The position numbers and the translations under genes are program-made. A stretch of DNA of 64,000 bases from Candidatus Anammoximicrobium sp. (lineage in GTDB: Bacteria; Planctomycetota; Planctomycetia; Pirellulales; Pirellulaceae), in the NCBI GenBank assembly GCA_012515235.1, contig JAAYYU010000142.1, positions 1 through 64,000 on the forward strand, read 5' to 3'. Below are positions 8,782-17,900 of the stretch, in pieces. The stretch's first letter is position 1, and every line of letters begins with the position of its first letter. Below the pieces are notes generated by a model. That model had not been told where the DNA came from, ran no database searches, and saw only the letters and a list, made by a program, of their open reading frames with translations.

Positions 8782-9630
8782 GTGCCCGATTCGCCGATTC
8801 AGCAGATCGTTTGTTGTATGGGCCAGCCCGTAGCTGGCAATCCGACTCAATTCATGATCGAGCGGGCCTTTGCCGCGGCCGGACTGGATTGGCGGTATTT
8901 GACGCTGGAAGTGCCCCCGGAAAACCTGCCCGACGCGGTCAAGGGTTTGCGGGCGTTGGGGTTTCGGGGCGGCAATTTCACGATTCCGCACAAGGTCGCG
9001 GCCGTCGCGCTGATGGACGAATTGAGTGAAGCGGCGAACTTGGTCGGGGCCGTCAACTGCGTGAATCGCGTGGGCGATAGACTGGTCGGCGAGAACACGG
9101 ACGGCAAGGGGTTTGTCCAGTCCCTGAGGCAAGTCACGGACCCGAACGGCAGACGGGTTGTGATCCTCGGCGCCGGCGGCGCCGCTCGCGCCATCGCGGT
9201 CGAACTGAGTTTGTCCGGCGTCGCGGAAATCGTCGTCGTCAACCGCACGGCCGAGCGCGGCCAAATCCTGGTGGAATTGCTGAACGAACGAGGCAGCACG
9301 CCGGCGCGACTGGTGCACCTGAGCGGGGATTACGTAGTCGAGGACGGCTTCGACATCATCATCAATGCAACTTCGATTGGCCAGGGCGACGCGGAAGCGC
9401 GCGTGCCGCTGGATTTGAGTTCCCTGCGGCCCGGCATGGTCGTGGCGGATGTGATCTTCAACCCGCCCCAGACTCGCTTGATGCGCGACGCGGCCGCACG
9501 CGGCTGCACGACGCTGGACGGCCTGGGCATGCTCGTCAATCAAGGCGCGATTGGATTCCGGATTTGGACCGGCGTTGATGCCGATCCGGGCGTCATGCGC
9601 GAAGCGTTGGAGGAATACCTGGAGATCTAA
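8782..9630 (+). CDS. aroE: Shikimate dehydrogenase
   Basis: A 282-aa enzyme reducing 3-dehydroshikimate to shikimate with NADPH in the aromatic amino-acid pathway. The substrate domain begins MGQPVAGNPTQFMIERAF, with the catalytic-lysine motif NFTIPHK, the Asn of GAVNCVN and the Asp of GENTDGKGF. The Rossmann domain has GAGGAARA and the NADP-binding NRTAER. The C-terminus has the usual DGLGMLVNQGAIGF. A GTG start follows a very strong GGAGGGGGGAG; this gives the family's usual length, whereas the longer upstream frame runs into repeat DNA. It is followed 39 bases later by the CBS genes. No other aro genes are in the window. Confidence 0.95.
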   Translation: MPDSPIQQIVCCMGQPVAGNPTQFMIERAFAAAGLDWRYLTLEVPPENLPDAVKGLRALGFRGGNFTIPHKVAAVALMDELSEAANLVGAVNCVNRVGDRLVGENTDGKGFVQSLRQVTDPNGRRVVILGAGGAARAIAVELSLSGVAEIVVVNRTAERGQILVELLNERGSTPARLVHLSGDYVVEDGFDIIINATSIGQGDAEARVPLDLSSLRPGMVVADVIFNPPQTRLMRDAAARGCTTLDGLGMLVNQGAIGFRIWTGVDADPGVMREALEEYLEI

Positions 9631-9669
9631 CCTATCCCGCATCCGGCGAAAGGGCAGGGGGCGAACATC

Positions 9670-10143
9670 ATGGGGCTGAAAGAGAATCTACACAGCGAAA
9701 GTGTCTCCAGGTTGCCGTGCCGGGAAGCGATCCTGATGCCGCCGGAGACATCGGTCAGGCAGGCCGCAGAAATCCTGCAGTCCAAGAAACTGGGCTGTGC
9801 CGTGGTCGTGGACGCGGAAGGCAAGCCGATCGGCGTTTTCACCGAGCGGACCCTGATCGCCTTGCTGCTGCAGCGGCCCGACAACCTGGACCAGATTCCG
9901 GTGGGGGAACACTTGGAGACGGAGTGGTTCTGCGTCCGGGACACGGATCCGATTTCCGTCGTCGTGGACCTGATCCGGAAACGCGGCGCCCGCTTCATCT
10001 GCGAAGTGGACGAGGCTGGCAAAGCGATCGGGCTGACGGGGCAGAAAGGCTTGTCGGAGTACATTGCCGATCATTTCCCGGAGCAAGTGATGGTGCAGCG
10101 GGTCGGCGGACAACTGGGCATGGAAACTCGCGAAGGAGCCTGA
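9670..10143 (+). CDS. CBS-domain pair protein
   Basis: A 157-aa cytoplasmic protein made of two CBS motifs forming one Bateman module. The first has TSVRQAAEILQSKKLGCAVVVD then GVFTERTLI; the second is shorter, with DPISVVVDLIRKRGARFICEVD. Such modules bind adenine nucleotides and act as sensors for attached or partner proteins. AGGGGG eight bases upstream fixes the ATG. The gene ends two bases before the start of a second CBS gene, so the two are almost certainly translated together and may form a heterodimer. The target they regulate cannot be told from the sequence. Confidence 0.85.
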   Translation: MGLKENLHSESVSRLPCREAILMPPETSVRQAAEILQSKKLGCAVVVDAEGKPIGVFTERTLIALLLQRPDNLDQIPVGEHLETEWFCVRDTDPISVVVDLIRKRGARFICEVDEAGKAIGLTGQKGLSEYIADHFPEQVMVQRVGGQLGMETREGA

Positions 10144-10145
10144 CG

Positions 10146-10628
10146 ATGGCGCAACTGGAACACCACCTCGAGGAATTCGTTGATCCGCTCAGCAATTACG
10201 AGCCGCGGGAGTACGGCGACGCGATCCAGGAAGCGCTGGCCGAAGAAACGGTGGCCGCCATCCGTTCGCGGCCGTATGCGGAGATTGCGCCGGACAACAC
10301 GGTCTTCAGCGCGCTGCAGGCGCTGGCCGGATTGAAAGTGGCCAGCCTGCTGGTGGTCGACAACGGCAGGCTGGTGGGCGTGTTTACCGAACGCGACGTG
10401 CTGGAACGCGTGGCCTTGCGGTTCCACGAGGTCAAGGACCGGCCGGTCTGTGAGGTGATGACAGCCAATCCCGTGGTGGTGTTCGAGTCCGACCCGGCCG
10501 GCGCGGCGCTGAGCGCCATCGCGGTCGCTGGCTTTCGGCACGTTCCGGTCCTGGACGTCCATTACGCGGTGGTCGGCGTGATCAGCCCTCGCCGGGTGCT
10601 TGAGTTCCTGCAGCAACGGCTGGCGTGA
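10146..10628 (+). CDS. Second CBS-domain pair protein
   Basis: A 160-aa protein with two CBS motifs: NTVFSALQALAGLKVASLLVV followed by GVFTERDVLERV, then PVCEVMTANPVVV with GFRHVPVLD. An N-terminal 40-residue segment rich in Glu and Asp (MAQLEHHLEEFVDP) is specific to this copy. GAAGGAG lies before the ATG, in the end of the previous CBS gene. The last 47 bases overlap, tail to tail, the end of the minus-strand dihydroorotate-dehydrogenase-like gene. The conserved second motif (HVPVLD) suggests this copy keeps ligand binding. Partner and role unknown. Confidence 0.85.
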   Translation: MAQLEHHLEEFVDPLSNYEPREYGDAIQEALAEETVAAIRSRPYAEIAPDNTVFSALQALAGLKVASLLVVDNGRLVGVFTERDVLERVALRFHEVKDRPVCEVMTANPVVVFESDPAGAALSAIAVAGFRHVPVLDVHYAVVGVISPRRVLEFLQQRLA

Positions 10629-11823
10629 ATCCGCCCGCCGCGTGCCAGCGGGCCTGCTGGAAAGCCCAGAGTTCCTCCGATTCGAGTTGACCGTCGCGGT
10701 GCAGGAATCTCAGACGCAGCACGAGTTTGTGCAGCAGTTGCAGCGCGATTCCGGGACCGTACCGCGTGTAGGCTTCGTTTTCCACGATCACGTTGGCGTA
10801 CTCGCAGGCCTGAAACGCCTCCTCGCGGCGGTGAAAGCCTCCGCACGCCGCGATGAATAACGCCGGGAAAGCCCGCCGCGCGGCCTCGATCGCCGTTTGG
10901 CGGTAGGCCGCGAGACTGGCGCCGCATTGGATCGCGGTCTCAAAGGGCCACCTCGCCGGGTTGGGCGTTTGCTCCTTCGGCACCTCGCGGCCCCCGACCG
11001 CCACGATGCCAGCCCCGCCGCCGTCGGCAAAAGCGCCGACAAGGTCCAGCCAACGGCCTGCGCCGGAGGTCTCACATGCCGGCATTTCGGCCAGCAGCAA
11101 TCGGCCCGGCGCGGCGGCAGACACTGCCTGGGCAGCGCGACGGAAGGTTCTCGCATCCCAGACGTGGCTTCCGCCGGCCAACGCAGGCAACCAGACGAAA
11201 CCGTCCGCAGACGGGGCCAAGCCTGCTGCCAGCGTCTCCAATTCGCGCAACAGGTTCGCCTCGTCCGCCTCCGAGCTGCAGCAGCCCACGATGGCGGGCA
11301 AGACGACGGCGGCACCGCCCGCCTCGCGGTAGGTTCGCAGGCGGTCGCGGACCGGCACGAGACCCTGGCTGGCGTAGGTGGGCGGGACGTACAGGTCATC
11401 CCGCCGCGAATCTTCCTGGAACGGCATCTCGCCCGGGTGATGAGGATGCACCGCGATCGGCCCCGGCATCTGCAAGCCGTACAGGCAGGAAAGCGGTTCC
11501 AGGCCCTCCGCATTGGGATCGACACCGGCCGCCGTACCGACCGGCGTCGTCCACTTACCGGCCACAGGGACTCGCAGCCCGGCATACGAGACGTCGTCGT
11601 CGAAACACTCCAGAAAACGGTCTGACTGCTGCCGGAGCACATGGGAATGCGCCCGCAGTCCCTCCAGCGCCAACTCCTGAGCCTTGACGATGTCGCCTCC
11701 CGCGTGCCCCTGGAGGATCGGCCGGGCGGCGCCGTGAAAAGTCGCCGGGTGGGTGAGCGCCAGGGCAAATAGCCGGTCGACCGCTTGGCCGAACAGCCTG
11801 GTGAAGTCAAGGCGAAAACTCAT
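10582..11823 (-). CDS. Dihydroorotate-dehydrogenase-like flavoprotein, divergent
   Basis: A 413-aa protein with TIM-barrel features of dihydroorotate dehydrogenase. The FMN-site segment reads PVGTAAGVDPNAEG, like the AAGxDKN motif of PyrD except that proline replaces the lysine. The C-terminal part has GGFHRREEAFQACEYANVIV and RYGPGIALQLLHKL, matching the PyrD phosphate-binding end. The middle (GGAAVVLPAIVGCCSSEADEANLL) is atypical and no SCPN catalytic segment is apparent. It may therefore be a paralogue with another substrate rather than the pyrimidine enzyme. The start ATG aligns with MSFRLDFTRLF; no good ribosome site is visible. It overlaps the convergent CBS gene by 47 bases. Confidence 0.6.
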   Translation of the reverse strand: MSFRLDFTRLFGQAVDRLFALALTHPATFHGAARPILQGHAGGDIVKAQELALEGLRAHSHVLRQQSDRFLECFDDDVSYAGLRVPVAGKWTTPVGTAAGVDPNAEGLEPLSCLYGLQMPGPIAVHPHHPGEMPFQEDSRRDDLYVPPTYASQGLVPVRDRLRTYREAGGAAVVLPAIVGCCSSEADEANLLRELETLAAGLAPSADGFVWLPALAGGSHVWDARTFRRAAQAVSAAAPGRLLLAEMPACETSGAGRWLDLVGAFADGGGAGIVAVGGREVPKEQTPNPARWPFETAIQCGASLAAYRQTAIEAARRAFPALFIAACGGFHRREEAFQACEYANVIVENEAYTRYGPGIALQLLHKLVLRLRFLHRDGQLESEELWAFQQARWHAAGGFTPAVAAGTQAPGEG

Positions 11824-12218
11824 AAGCAGACAACCAGAACGGTGCGATGGGGAGCAGGAACCCCGTGCTCCTGCTGCGGGACGCCAGTCCCAGCGGCGGG
11901 CCAAATCTTCGCAGATTGTCCGCTTGCCCGCAAGGTTCAACGCCGGTTCGAGCACCAAAGCACCAAACGGGACAACGGCAATCCTGTTCGGCACAACGGT
12001 TGCCGCTGGCGGGCATCCTCGTCGCTTGCCGTCGAGTCCTTGAGGAAAACTGGCCACGGGGAGGGCAACTCACGGAACGTAACCTCTGATCCTCGCCGCT
12101 CGTCGGCGAGTGCTTCAGGCGGCGGTGATCGCAAGGCTGCAAGACGTTGTGAACGCTGGCGGAAAGCCTGACCCCTGAATCTCGCTCGTCGTGCCGGTTT
12201 TCTTTCTTCGGCGGGCTG
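11824..12218. other. Intergenic stretch without recognised gene
   Basis: Roughly 395 bases between two minus-strand genes. Frames crossing it are fragments without ribosome sites or family features. The promoter of the dihydroorotate-dehydrogenase-like gene may lie here; no clear elements seen. Confidence 0.45.
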
Positions 12219-13322
12219 CTATCCCACCGTCACCCATTTCCGCTGGCGGGCGGACTGGTACAGGGCCTCCATCACCTGGACGCGGGCCGCGGCTTCGCGC
12301 ACGGTGACCAGGGGCACGTCCCGCTGGCCGGCGACGGCGCTGACAAACTGCAGCAGCGGGTGGTCCGGCGGCGGCGCGAGTTTCATCCACGGGCGGGCCC
12401 CGTCGGCGCCCTCGATCTTCTTGCTGCGGACATACAGCCGGTCGTTCAGCACGACCGCGTGCCCCTCGGTGCCGGAGACCAGCAGGCTGACGGGATTCTC
12501 CGGCTCGATCCAACTTCCGGAGATCGTTCCCGTCGCGCCGTTGGTGAACCGCAGCAGGCCTTGGCCGATCTCATCGCAATCCGGGTAGCGGTTGGTCAGC
12601 GATCGAGTGTCCGCCGCGACGGACTCGACATCGCCGATCAGCCACATCAGCAGGTCCAACGCGTGGGTCGCCGTATCGGCGAATCCGCCCAAGGCTCCCC
12701 ATTGAAGATCGGTGCTCCATTTCAATTCGTTGTCGAACTCGCCCTGCAGGACGCAGTCGTTGCAGAACGACGCCTGGACGCGCACGATCCGGCCGAAACT
12801 GCCCTGCTGGATGTGCTGCCTCACAAAGATGTTGCGGGAGGCGGAGCGCAGGTGGTAGCCGGTGTGGAACAGCACGCCTGCCCGCTGCACGGCCGCGGCG
12901 ATTTCGGAGGCGTCCGCGGCGTTGACGCCTAGCGGTTTTTCGACGAAGACGTGTTTTCCCGCCCGGGCTGCGGCGACGGCCAGTTCGGCGTGCAGGCGGG
13001 TTTCCGACAGCACCAGCACGCCCGCGACACGGGAATCGCCCAGCACGTCGGCGGCCGTCTTCGCGACTTGCGCTCCGCATTCGGCCGCGTGTTTTTGAGC
13101 CCGAGCCGGGTCGCGATCAAAGACGTGTGCGATCCGCACCTCCTCGCGCATCTGCAGCATCTGCAGGAACAGGGGCGTGTGCATGTGGGCGGCGCCCAGC
13201 AAGGCCAGGGTCACGGGATGGCTCTCTTGGGCCAGGCCGGCGGTGTGGGCCCAGACCGCAGCGCCTGTTGCCCCCACCGTCTGGACAAAACCACGGCGCG
13301 TCAGTGAGTGTACGTTGTGCAT
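12219..13322 (-). CDS. Gfo/Idh/MocA family oxidoreductase with Tat signal
   Basis: A 367-aa predicted NAD(P)-dependent sugar or polyol oxidoreductase. It starts with a twin-arginine signal (LTRRGFVQTVGATGAAVWA), so it is folded with cofactor before export to the periplasm, as in many planctomycete members of this family. The Rossmann part has VTLALLGAAHMHTP and the signature AGKHVFVEKPLG, whose lysine is catalytic in the family. The alpha/beta C-terminal domain has GGFADTATHALDLLMWL, with the active-site His. AAGGAAAAG stands before the ATG. Substrate cannot be assigned. It is divergent from the OB-fold gene that starts 286 bases away. Confidence 0.9.
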   Translation of the reverse strand: MHNVHSLTRRGFVQTVGATGAAVWAHTAGLAQESHPVTLALLGAAHMHTPLFLQMLQMREEVRIAHVFDRDPARAQKHAAECGAQVAKTAADVLGDSRVAGVLVLSETRLHAELAVAAARAGKHVFVEKPLGVNAADASEIAAAVQRAGVLFHTGYHLRSASRNIFVRQHIQQGSFGRIVRVQASFCNDCVLQGEFDNELKWSTDLQWGALGGFADTATHALDLLMWLIGDVESVAADTRSLTNRYPDCDEIGQGLLRFTNGATGTISGSWIEPENPVSLLVSGTEGHAVVLNDRLYVRSKKIEGADGARPWMKLAPPPDHPLLQFVSAVAGQRDVPLVTVREAAARVQVMEALYQSARQRKWVTVG

Positions 13323-13607
13323 GGCTGTCTTTTCCTTTTCTTACTTCTGGAACTGCGATTTCCAAGGTCCGCGGGCGCGGAAACGTCTCCGATTGTTGCC
13401 GCTTCGGGGCGAGCCTGCAAGTTCCGGGACGCCAGGGCGCAAAAGGCAAACCGCGTTCTCCTGTCTTTCGGCCGTTTGAAGCGGGGTGCTGGTCAACGCG
13501 CTGCGGCCGTTGGTACACTGAGCGTCGTTGGAGAAATGATCGTCCAGAAACATCCGTTGCAGATCGGAATTTCACTCACCAGCCTGCGGGGCGAGCGGAG
13601 TGGTACC

Positions 13608-14450
13608 ATGAATCGAGATCGTGAGATGTGGCGAATGCTGGTCCTTATCGCGGCGATGATAGGCGGTTGGGCCGGCTGCTCGTGGGCTGCCAGCGACGCT
13701 CCGCCTGCGCGAGTCGCCGCGCACGACGTCCAGGCTCTCCGCACGCTTGTCGGCCAGGCCGTGACGGTGTCCGGCCGGGTGAGTGGCACGGGCGTATCGG
13801 GCAGCAGCGGGCACCAGTTCCTGAATTTCGACAACCGCGAGTTCTCGGTGATTTGTTTCGCCGACGACTTGGACCGCTTCACGGCGGGCCAACCCGCGGA
13901 GTTGTACAAGGGCCGGGACATCGAAATCACGGGCGTGCTGGAGCGATATCGGGACAAGCTGCAGATCCGCTTGCGCGAGCCGTCGCAGATCAAGCTCGCC
14001 GGCGCTCCGCCGGACCAGGCGGCGCCGTCCGGCAGCGGCCGCGTCCCGGCGGCGGCGTCCGAGATCGAACTGAAGAAAGTCGGCCCGAACACGTGGCTCA
14101 GCCCGGCAGGGCTCCGGTACCAAGGCCGCGATCCCGATGGCCGCACGCGGATCGAGCACGTGTTGCGTCACGCCCGCGACATCCCGGACCGCGAGGGCTC
14201 GCACGGCGTGTTCGACGGCGGGCCGGAGGCGGTTTTTGGCGTGATCGACGAAGCCTGGCGGAACGTCGAACGGAAACGGATCCGCCCGACGATCGAAGGC
14301 GACCGCAGCCTTTACACGGTGCCGATGAGCCGCCGCGTAGGTTATCTGGGCGGCCGCGCGGGGGCCTCGCGCGGCCATCCGCCGTTGACCCGCATCTTTC
14401 TGGTGATTGAAACCGAAACCAAAAACGTCATCACCGCTTTTCCAAGGTAA
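13608..14450 (+). CDS. Secreted OB-fold protein with possible BECR/EndoU-like nuclease domain
   Basis: A 280-aa protein I do not recognise as a named family. A signal peptide ends near SWAASD (residue 28). Residues about 45-130 look like an OB fold: TVSGRVSGTGV, then FLNFDN, VICFADD and IEITGVLERYRDKLQIRL. After a Pro/Ala linker, residues about 160-280 resemble the BECR fold of RNase-like toxin domains: RIEHVLRHA, SHGVF, FGVIDEAW, then a Gly-rich turn and the ending LTRIFLVIETETKNVITAFP. Candidate catalytic residues are His184, His188, His199, Tyr236 and Thr276. GGAG lies seven bases before the ATG. It is followed six bases later by a zinc-ribbon gene. The nuclease call is an inference from motif layout only. 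Confidence 0.5.
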   Translation: MNRDREMWRMLVLIAAMIGGWAGCSWAASDAPPARVAAHDVQALRTLVGQAVTVSGRVSGTGVSGSSGHQFLNFDNREFSVICFADDLDRFTAGQPAELYKGRDIEITGVLERYRDKLQIRLREPSQIKLAGAPPDQAAPSGSGRVPAAASEIELKKVGPNTWLSPAGLRYQGRDPDGRTRIEHVLRHARDIPDREGSHGVFDGGPEAVFGVIDEAWRNVERKRIRPTIEGDRSLYTVPMSRRVGYLGGRAGASRGHPPLTRIFLVIETETKNVITAFPR

Positions 14451-14456
14451 CGCCTT

Positions 14457-14747
14457 ATGCCAAAGCAAGAAGCTCCCGCTCTGCGTTCCTGCCCCGTCTG
14501 TGGCGATGGTCTGCTGCGTCTGTACCGTTGCGGCCGCTGCGACGCGGTGGTCGCGATGTGCGATGAATGTGAATTGATCTGGAGCGACGCCGCCAAGGTG
14601 GTCCGCCGCGGCAAGACCAAATCCAACGCCGCCTTCCCGGCCTGCCCTGCGTGCGAGGCCAAACGCGTCAAGTGGTTCCGGCTGAGTCTGGAAGAGATCC
14701 GCGAGGCCGGCCTGGAGTCGCTCCTGCCCTCGCCGCCATCCGACTGA
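14457..14747 (+). CDS. Small zinc-ribbon protein
   Basis: A 96-aa protein with four CxxC pairs: CPVC, CGRC, CDEC and CPAC, suggesting two zinc sites. No helicase, polymerase or other domain is attached. It begins six bases after the stop of the OB-fold gene and is probably translationally coupled to it, though one is secreted and the other has no signal peptide. In the C-terminal part (FRLSLEEIREAGLESLL) a helix follows the last zinc knuckle. Function unknown; binding of nucleic acid or protein is the usual guess for such ribbons. Confidence 0.7.
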   Translation: MPKQEAPALRSCPVCGDGLLRLYRCGRCDAVVAMCDECELIWSDAAKVVRRGKTKSNAAFPACPACEAKRVKWFRLSLEEIREAGLESLLPSPPSD

Positions 14748-14879
14748 GGCTCCGTCCAACCTGAATCTTGGGATCAGCAGCAGGGCGCCAGCCCCGCGTT
14801 TCTGCGGCCAGAATGGCGGGGCGAGCGCCCTCCGACTCGTCAGTTCAACCCCAAGTCTTCGTGGTGACCACGGACCGGT

Positions 14880-14909
14880 CCGAGCCGCGGCAGGCCGAGC
14901 CGCGGCAGG
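14880..14909. repeat. Tandem 15-bp duplication
   Basis: Two exact copies of CCGAGCCGCGGCAGG side by side, in the 237-base spacer upstream of the PQQ-propeller gene. The units are self-complementary in part (CCGCGG core). Confidence 0.85.
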
Positions 14910-14984
14910 CCTGCTTGCTTCGCCCGTCCGTCGGGGATAGACTCGGCCACGGGGTGAAAGTCGAATCCACCGAGGGTTGGTCCC

Positions 14985-17900
14985 ATGCTGAATTCATGGT
15001 CCGTGTTGTTTGCTGTGGCCCTGGCGTGGACGGTTGCTGGCGATAGCCGCGGGGCGGATTGGCCGTGCGGCCGGGCCGATGCGGCGCGGAGCGGATGGAC
15101 GGCCGAGCCGCTTGGCGTGGAGTTGTCGCTGCGCTGGACGGCCGTCGAATCGCATCCGCCGGCGCCGGCCTGGCCCAGCCTGAAACGGATGCCGTTCGAC
15201 CGGGCTTGCCAGGTCGTGGTCGCCGGGGGCCGCGTGCTTTACGGCACCTCGGCGGACGACAAAGTGGTCGCGCGCGACGCGGCGACCGGGAAGACCCTCT
15301 GGACGACGTTTGCCGACGCTCCGGTGCGGTTCGCCCCGGCGGTTTGGCGGGACCGGGTGTTCGTCGTCAGCGACGACGGCTTGCTGTACTGCCTGGACGC
15401 GGCCGACGGCCGTGTCCGGTGGAAGTTCCGCGGCGGGCCGCGGAACGAACTGGTGTTGGGCAACGGCCGCGCGATCTCGCGCTGGCCGGCACGGGGCGGT
15501 CCGGTGGTCGCCGACAACCTGGTGTACTTTGGGGCTGGAATCTGGCCGACCGAGGGCATCTTTCTCTACGCCCTGAACGCCGCGACAGGCCAAGTGGTCT
15601 GGTGCAATGATTCGTCCGGCGGCATGGAAATGGACCAGCCTCACGGAGGCGCCCGCGCCGTCAGCGGGGCGTCGGCCCAAGGGGACCTAGTCGTCGCCGG
15701 CGACGCCCTGATCGTGCCTACGGGACGCGCCGTGCCCGCGGTGTTCAACCGCGCGGACGGGACCTTCCGTTATTTCCACTTGCAGGCCAATCGCGCGGCC
15801 GGCGGGTCGGAAGCCGCGGCCTTCGACCAGTTCTTCGTCAACGGCGGCACGCTGTTCGCCACGGCCGACGGCAGGTTGCAGCAGGTGTTGGGGACGCCGT
15901 CGCGGGGGCCGAGTCCGCGCATCACGCACAGCTATACAGCCGGCGTGCAGATCGCCGCGCATCCGAAGTGGATCGTGTGCGCGAAAGACAGCGCCCTGTT
16001 CGCGCTGGACCGCCAGCGACTGCTGGTGGAAAGCGAGGTGCTCGATCGCAAGGGAGCCAAGAAGACGGTTCGGGTCCTGGGCAAACCTGCCTGGGAGGTG
16101 GAGTTGCCGGGGGGCGCGGCGACGTCGCTGATCGCCGCGGGCGAGTGGGCCATCGCGGGCGGCGCCGGCGTGGTGACCGCGCGGGACATCGCGACCGGCA
16201 AAATGCGTTGGCAAGCCAGCGTGTCGGGAACGGTTTACGCCTTGGCGGTTGCCGAAGGCCGACTGCTGGCCAGCACCGACCGCGGGCGCATCTATTGTTT
16301 CGGCAGCGGCGATGCGCCGCCGGTGGAATGGGCGGCCAAGCCGGCTGCCGTGGCGAGCGGCGAAGGGCCGTTTGCCCAGGCTGCGGACGAGATCGTCCAG
16401 CGGACTGGCGTGACGCAGGGATATTGCCTGGACTTGGCCTGCGGCGATGGCCAGTTGGCCCTGGAACTCGCGCGGCGGACCGAGTTGCAGATCTGCGCTT
16501 TCGACGCCGATCCCACCCAGGTCGCTGCCGCTCGGCAATTACTGGACGCCGCCGGAGTGTACGGCGTGCGGGTCACGGTGCATCAGGCCGATCCGGCCGC
16601 TTTGCCGTATCCGGACAGCGTTGCCGATCTGGTGGTGTCTGGGCGCAGCGTGCTGGCCGGGGCCGATGCGGCGGCGGCACGGGGATTGGCCGACCTTCCA
16701 CGCCCGGACGGCGGCATCATGTGCCTCGGGCGTCCCGGTGAACTCCAGTCGTCCGCGCGCGGACCGCTGCCCGGCGCGGGCAAGTGGACGCACCAGTACG
16801 GCGGGCCGGCCAACACCGTTTGCTCCGGCGACACGCGGCTGAAAGGTCCGTTGCAGATGCGCTGGTTCCGCGACACGGACCTGCTGATGCCCAGCCGGCA
16901 CGGCCGCGGTCCGGCGCCGCTGGTGGCCGATGGCCGGATGTTCGTCGCGGGGCTCGACGCCCTCCGGGCCGCGAGCATTTACAACGGCACGGTGCTCTGG
17001 GAAATCCCGCTGCCGAGTCTGCTGGCGGCTTATCACCAGGACCATTTGACCGGCGTGGCGGCCACCGGCAGCAATCTGTGCCTGGGCGGGGACCGGTTGT
17101 TTCTGCACACGGGCGATCGCTGCCTTGTTTTGGACGTGAAGACGGGAAGCCAGATCGCGGAGTTCCCGGCCCCGGCCGCGCCCGGCGGCCAGCCGGGCCG
17201 CTGGGGATATATCGCCTGGCAGGACGGCATTCTGTTCGGCTCCACGGCCGACGAGCGGCATGTGGTCACAGAATCCTGGAACGCGTATCGTGGCAAGCTG
17301 GACATGACCGGCCTGCTCAGCGAATCGTCGCAGTTGTTTGCCCTGGACCCCCAGACCGGCCGACGGCTGTGGAGTTTCACGCCCCAGCATTCCATCCGCC
17401 ACAACACGATCGCCTTGGAGCCGGGCCGCGTGTATTTGATCGACCGGCCGCTGGCGGCAGGCGACCGGCCGGCGAGCGATCCGGCCCAGGCCGCGACCGC
17501 ACACCCGACGGGCCGGCTGGTTTGCCTGGACGCCCGCACTGGCGAGGTTTTGTGGGAAAACGCACGCGACATCTTCGGCACGCTGTTGGCCGTCAGCCAA
17601 CCGCAGGGCGTGCTCGTGATGTCCTACCAGGCGACCCGGTTCAGCCTGGCGTCGGAACGCGGCGGGCGTCTGGCCGGCTTCCGCACTGCGGACGGCGCGC
17701 GGTTGTGGGACAGCGAGTCCAAGTACCGTTCGCGGCCAGTCCTGATCGGCGACGCCATCTATGCCGAGCCGGAGAAGTTCGACGTGCGGACGGGCAAGGT
17801 GTTGCCGTTCGAGTTCGCCCGGTCGTACGGCTGCGGGATCCTGGCCGGGTCGCAGCGTCTGCTCGTGTACCGCTCCGCGACGCTCGGCTATTACGATCTG

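Noticed and set aside
13572-14759. 395-codon open frame on the minus strand
   Set aside because: It is antisense to the OB-fold and zinc-ribbon genes, has no ribosome site and shows the composition expected of a shadow frame in high-GC DNA.
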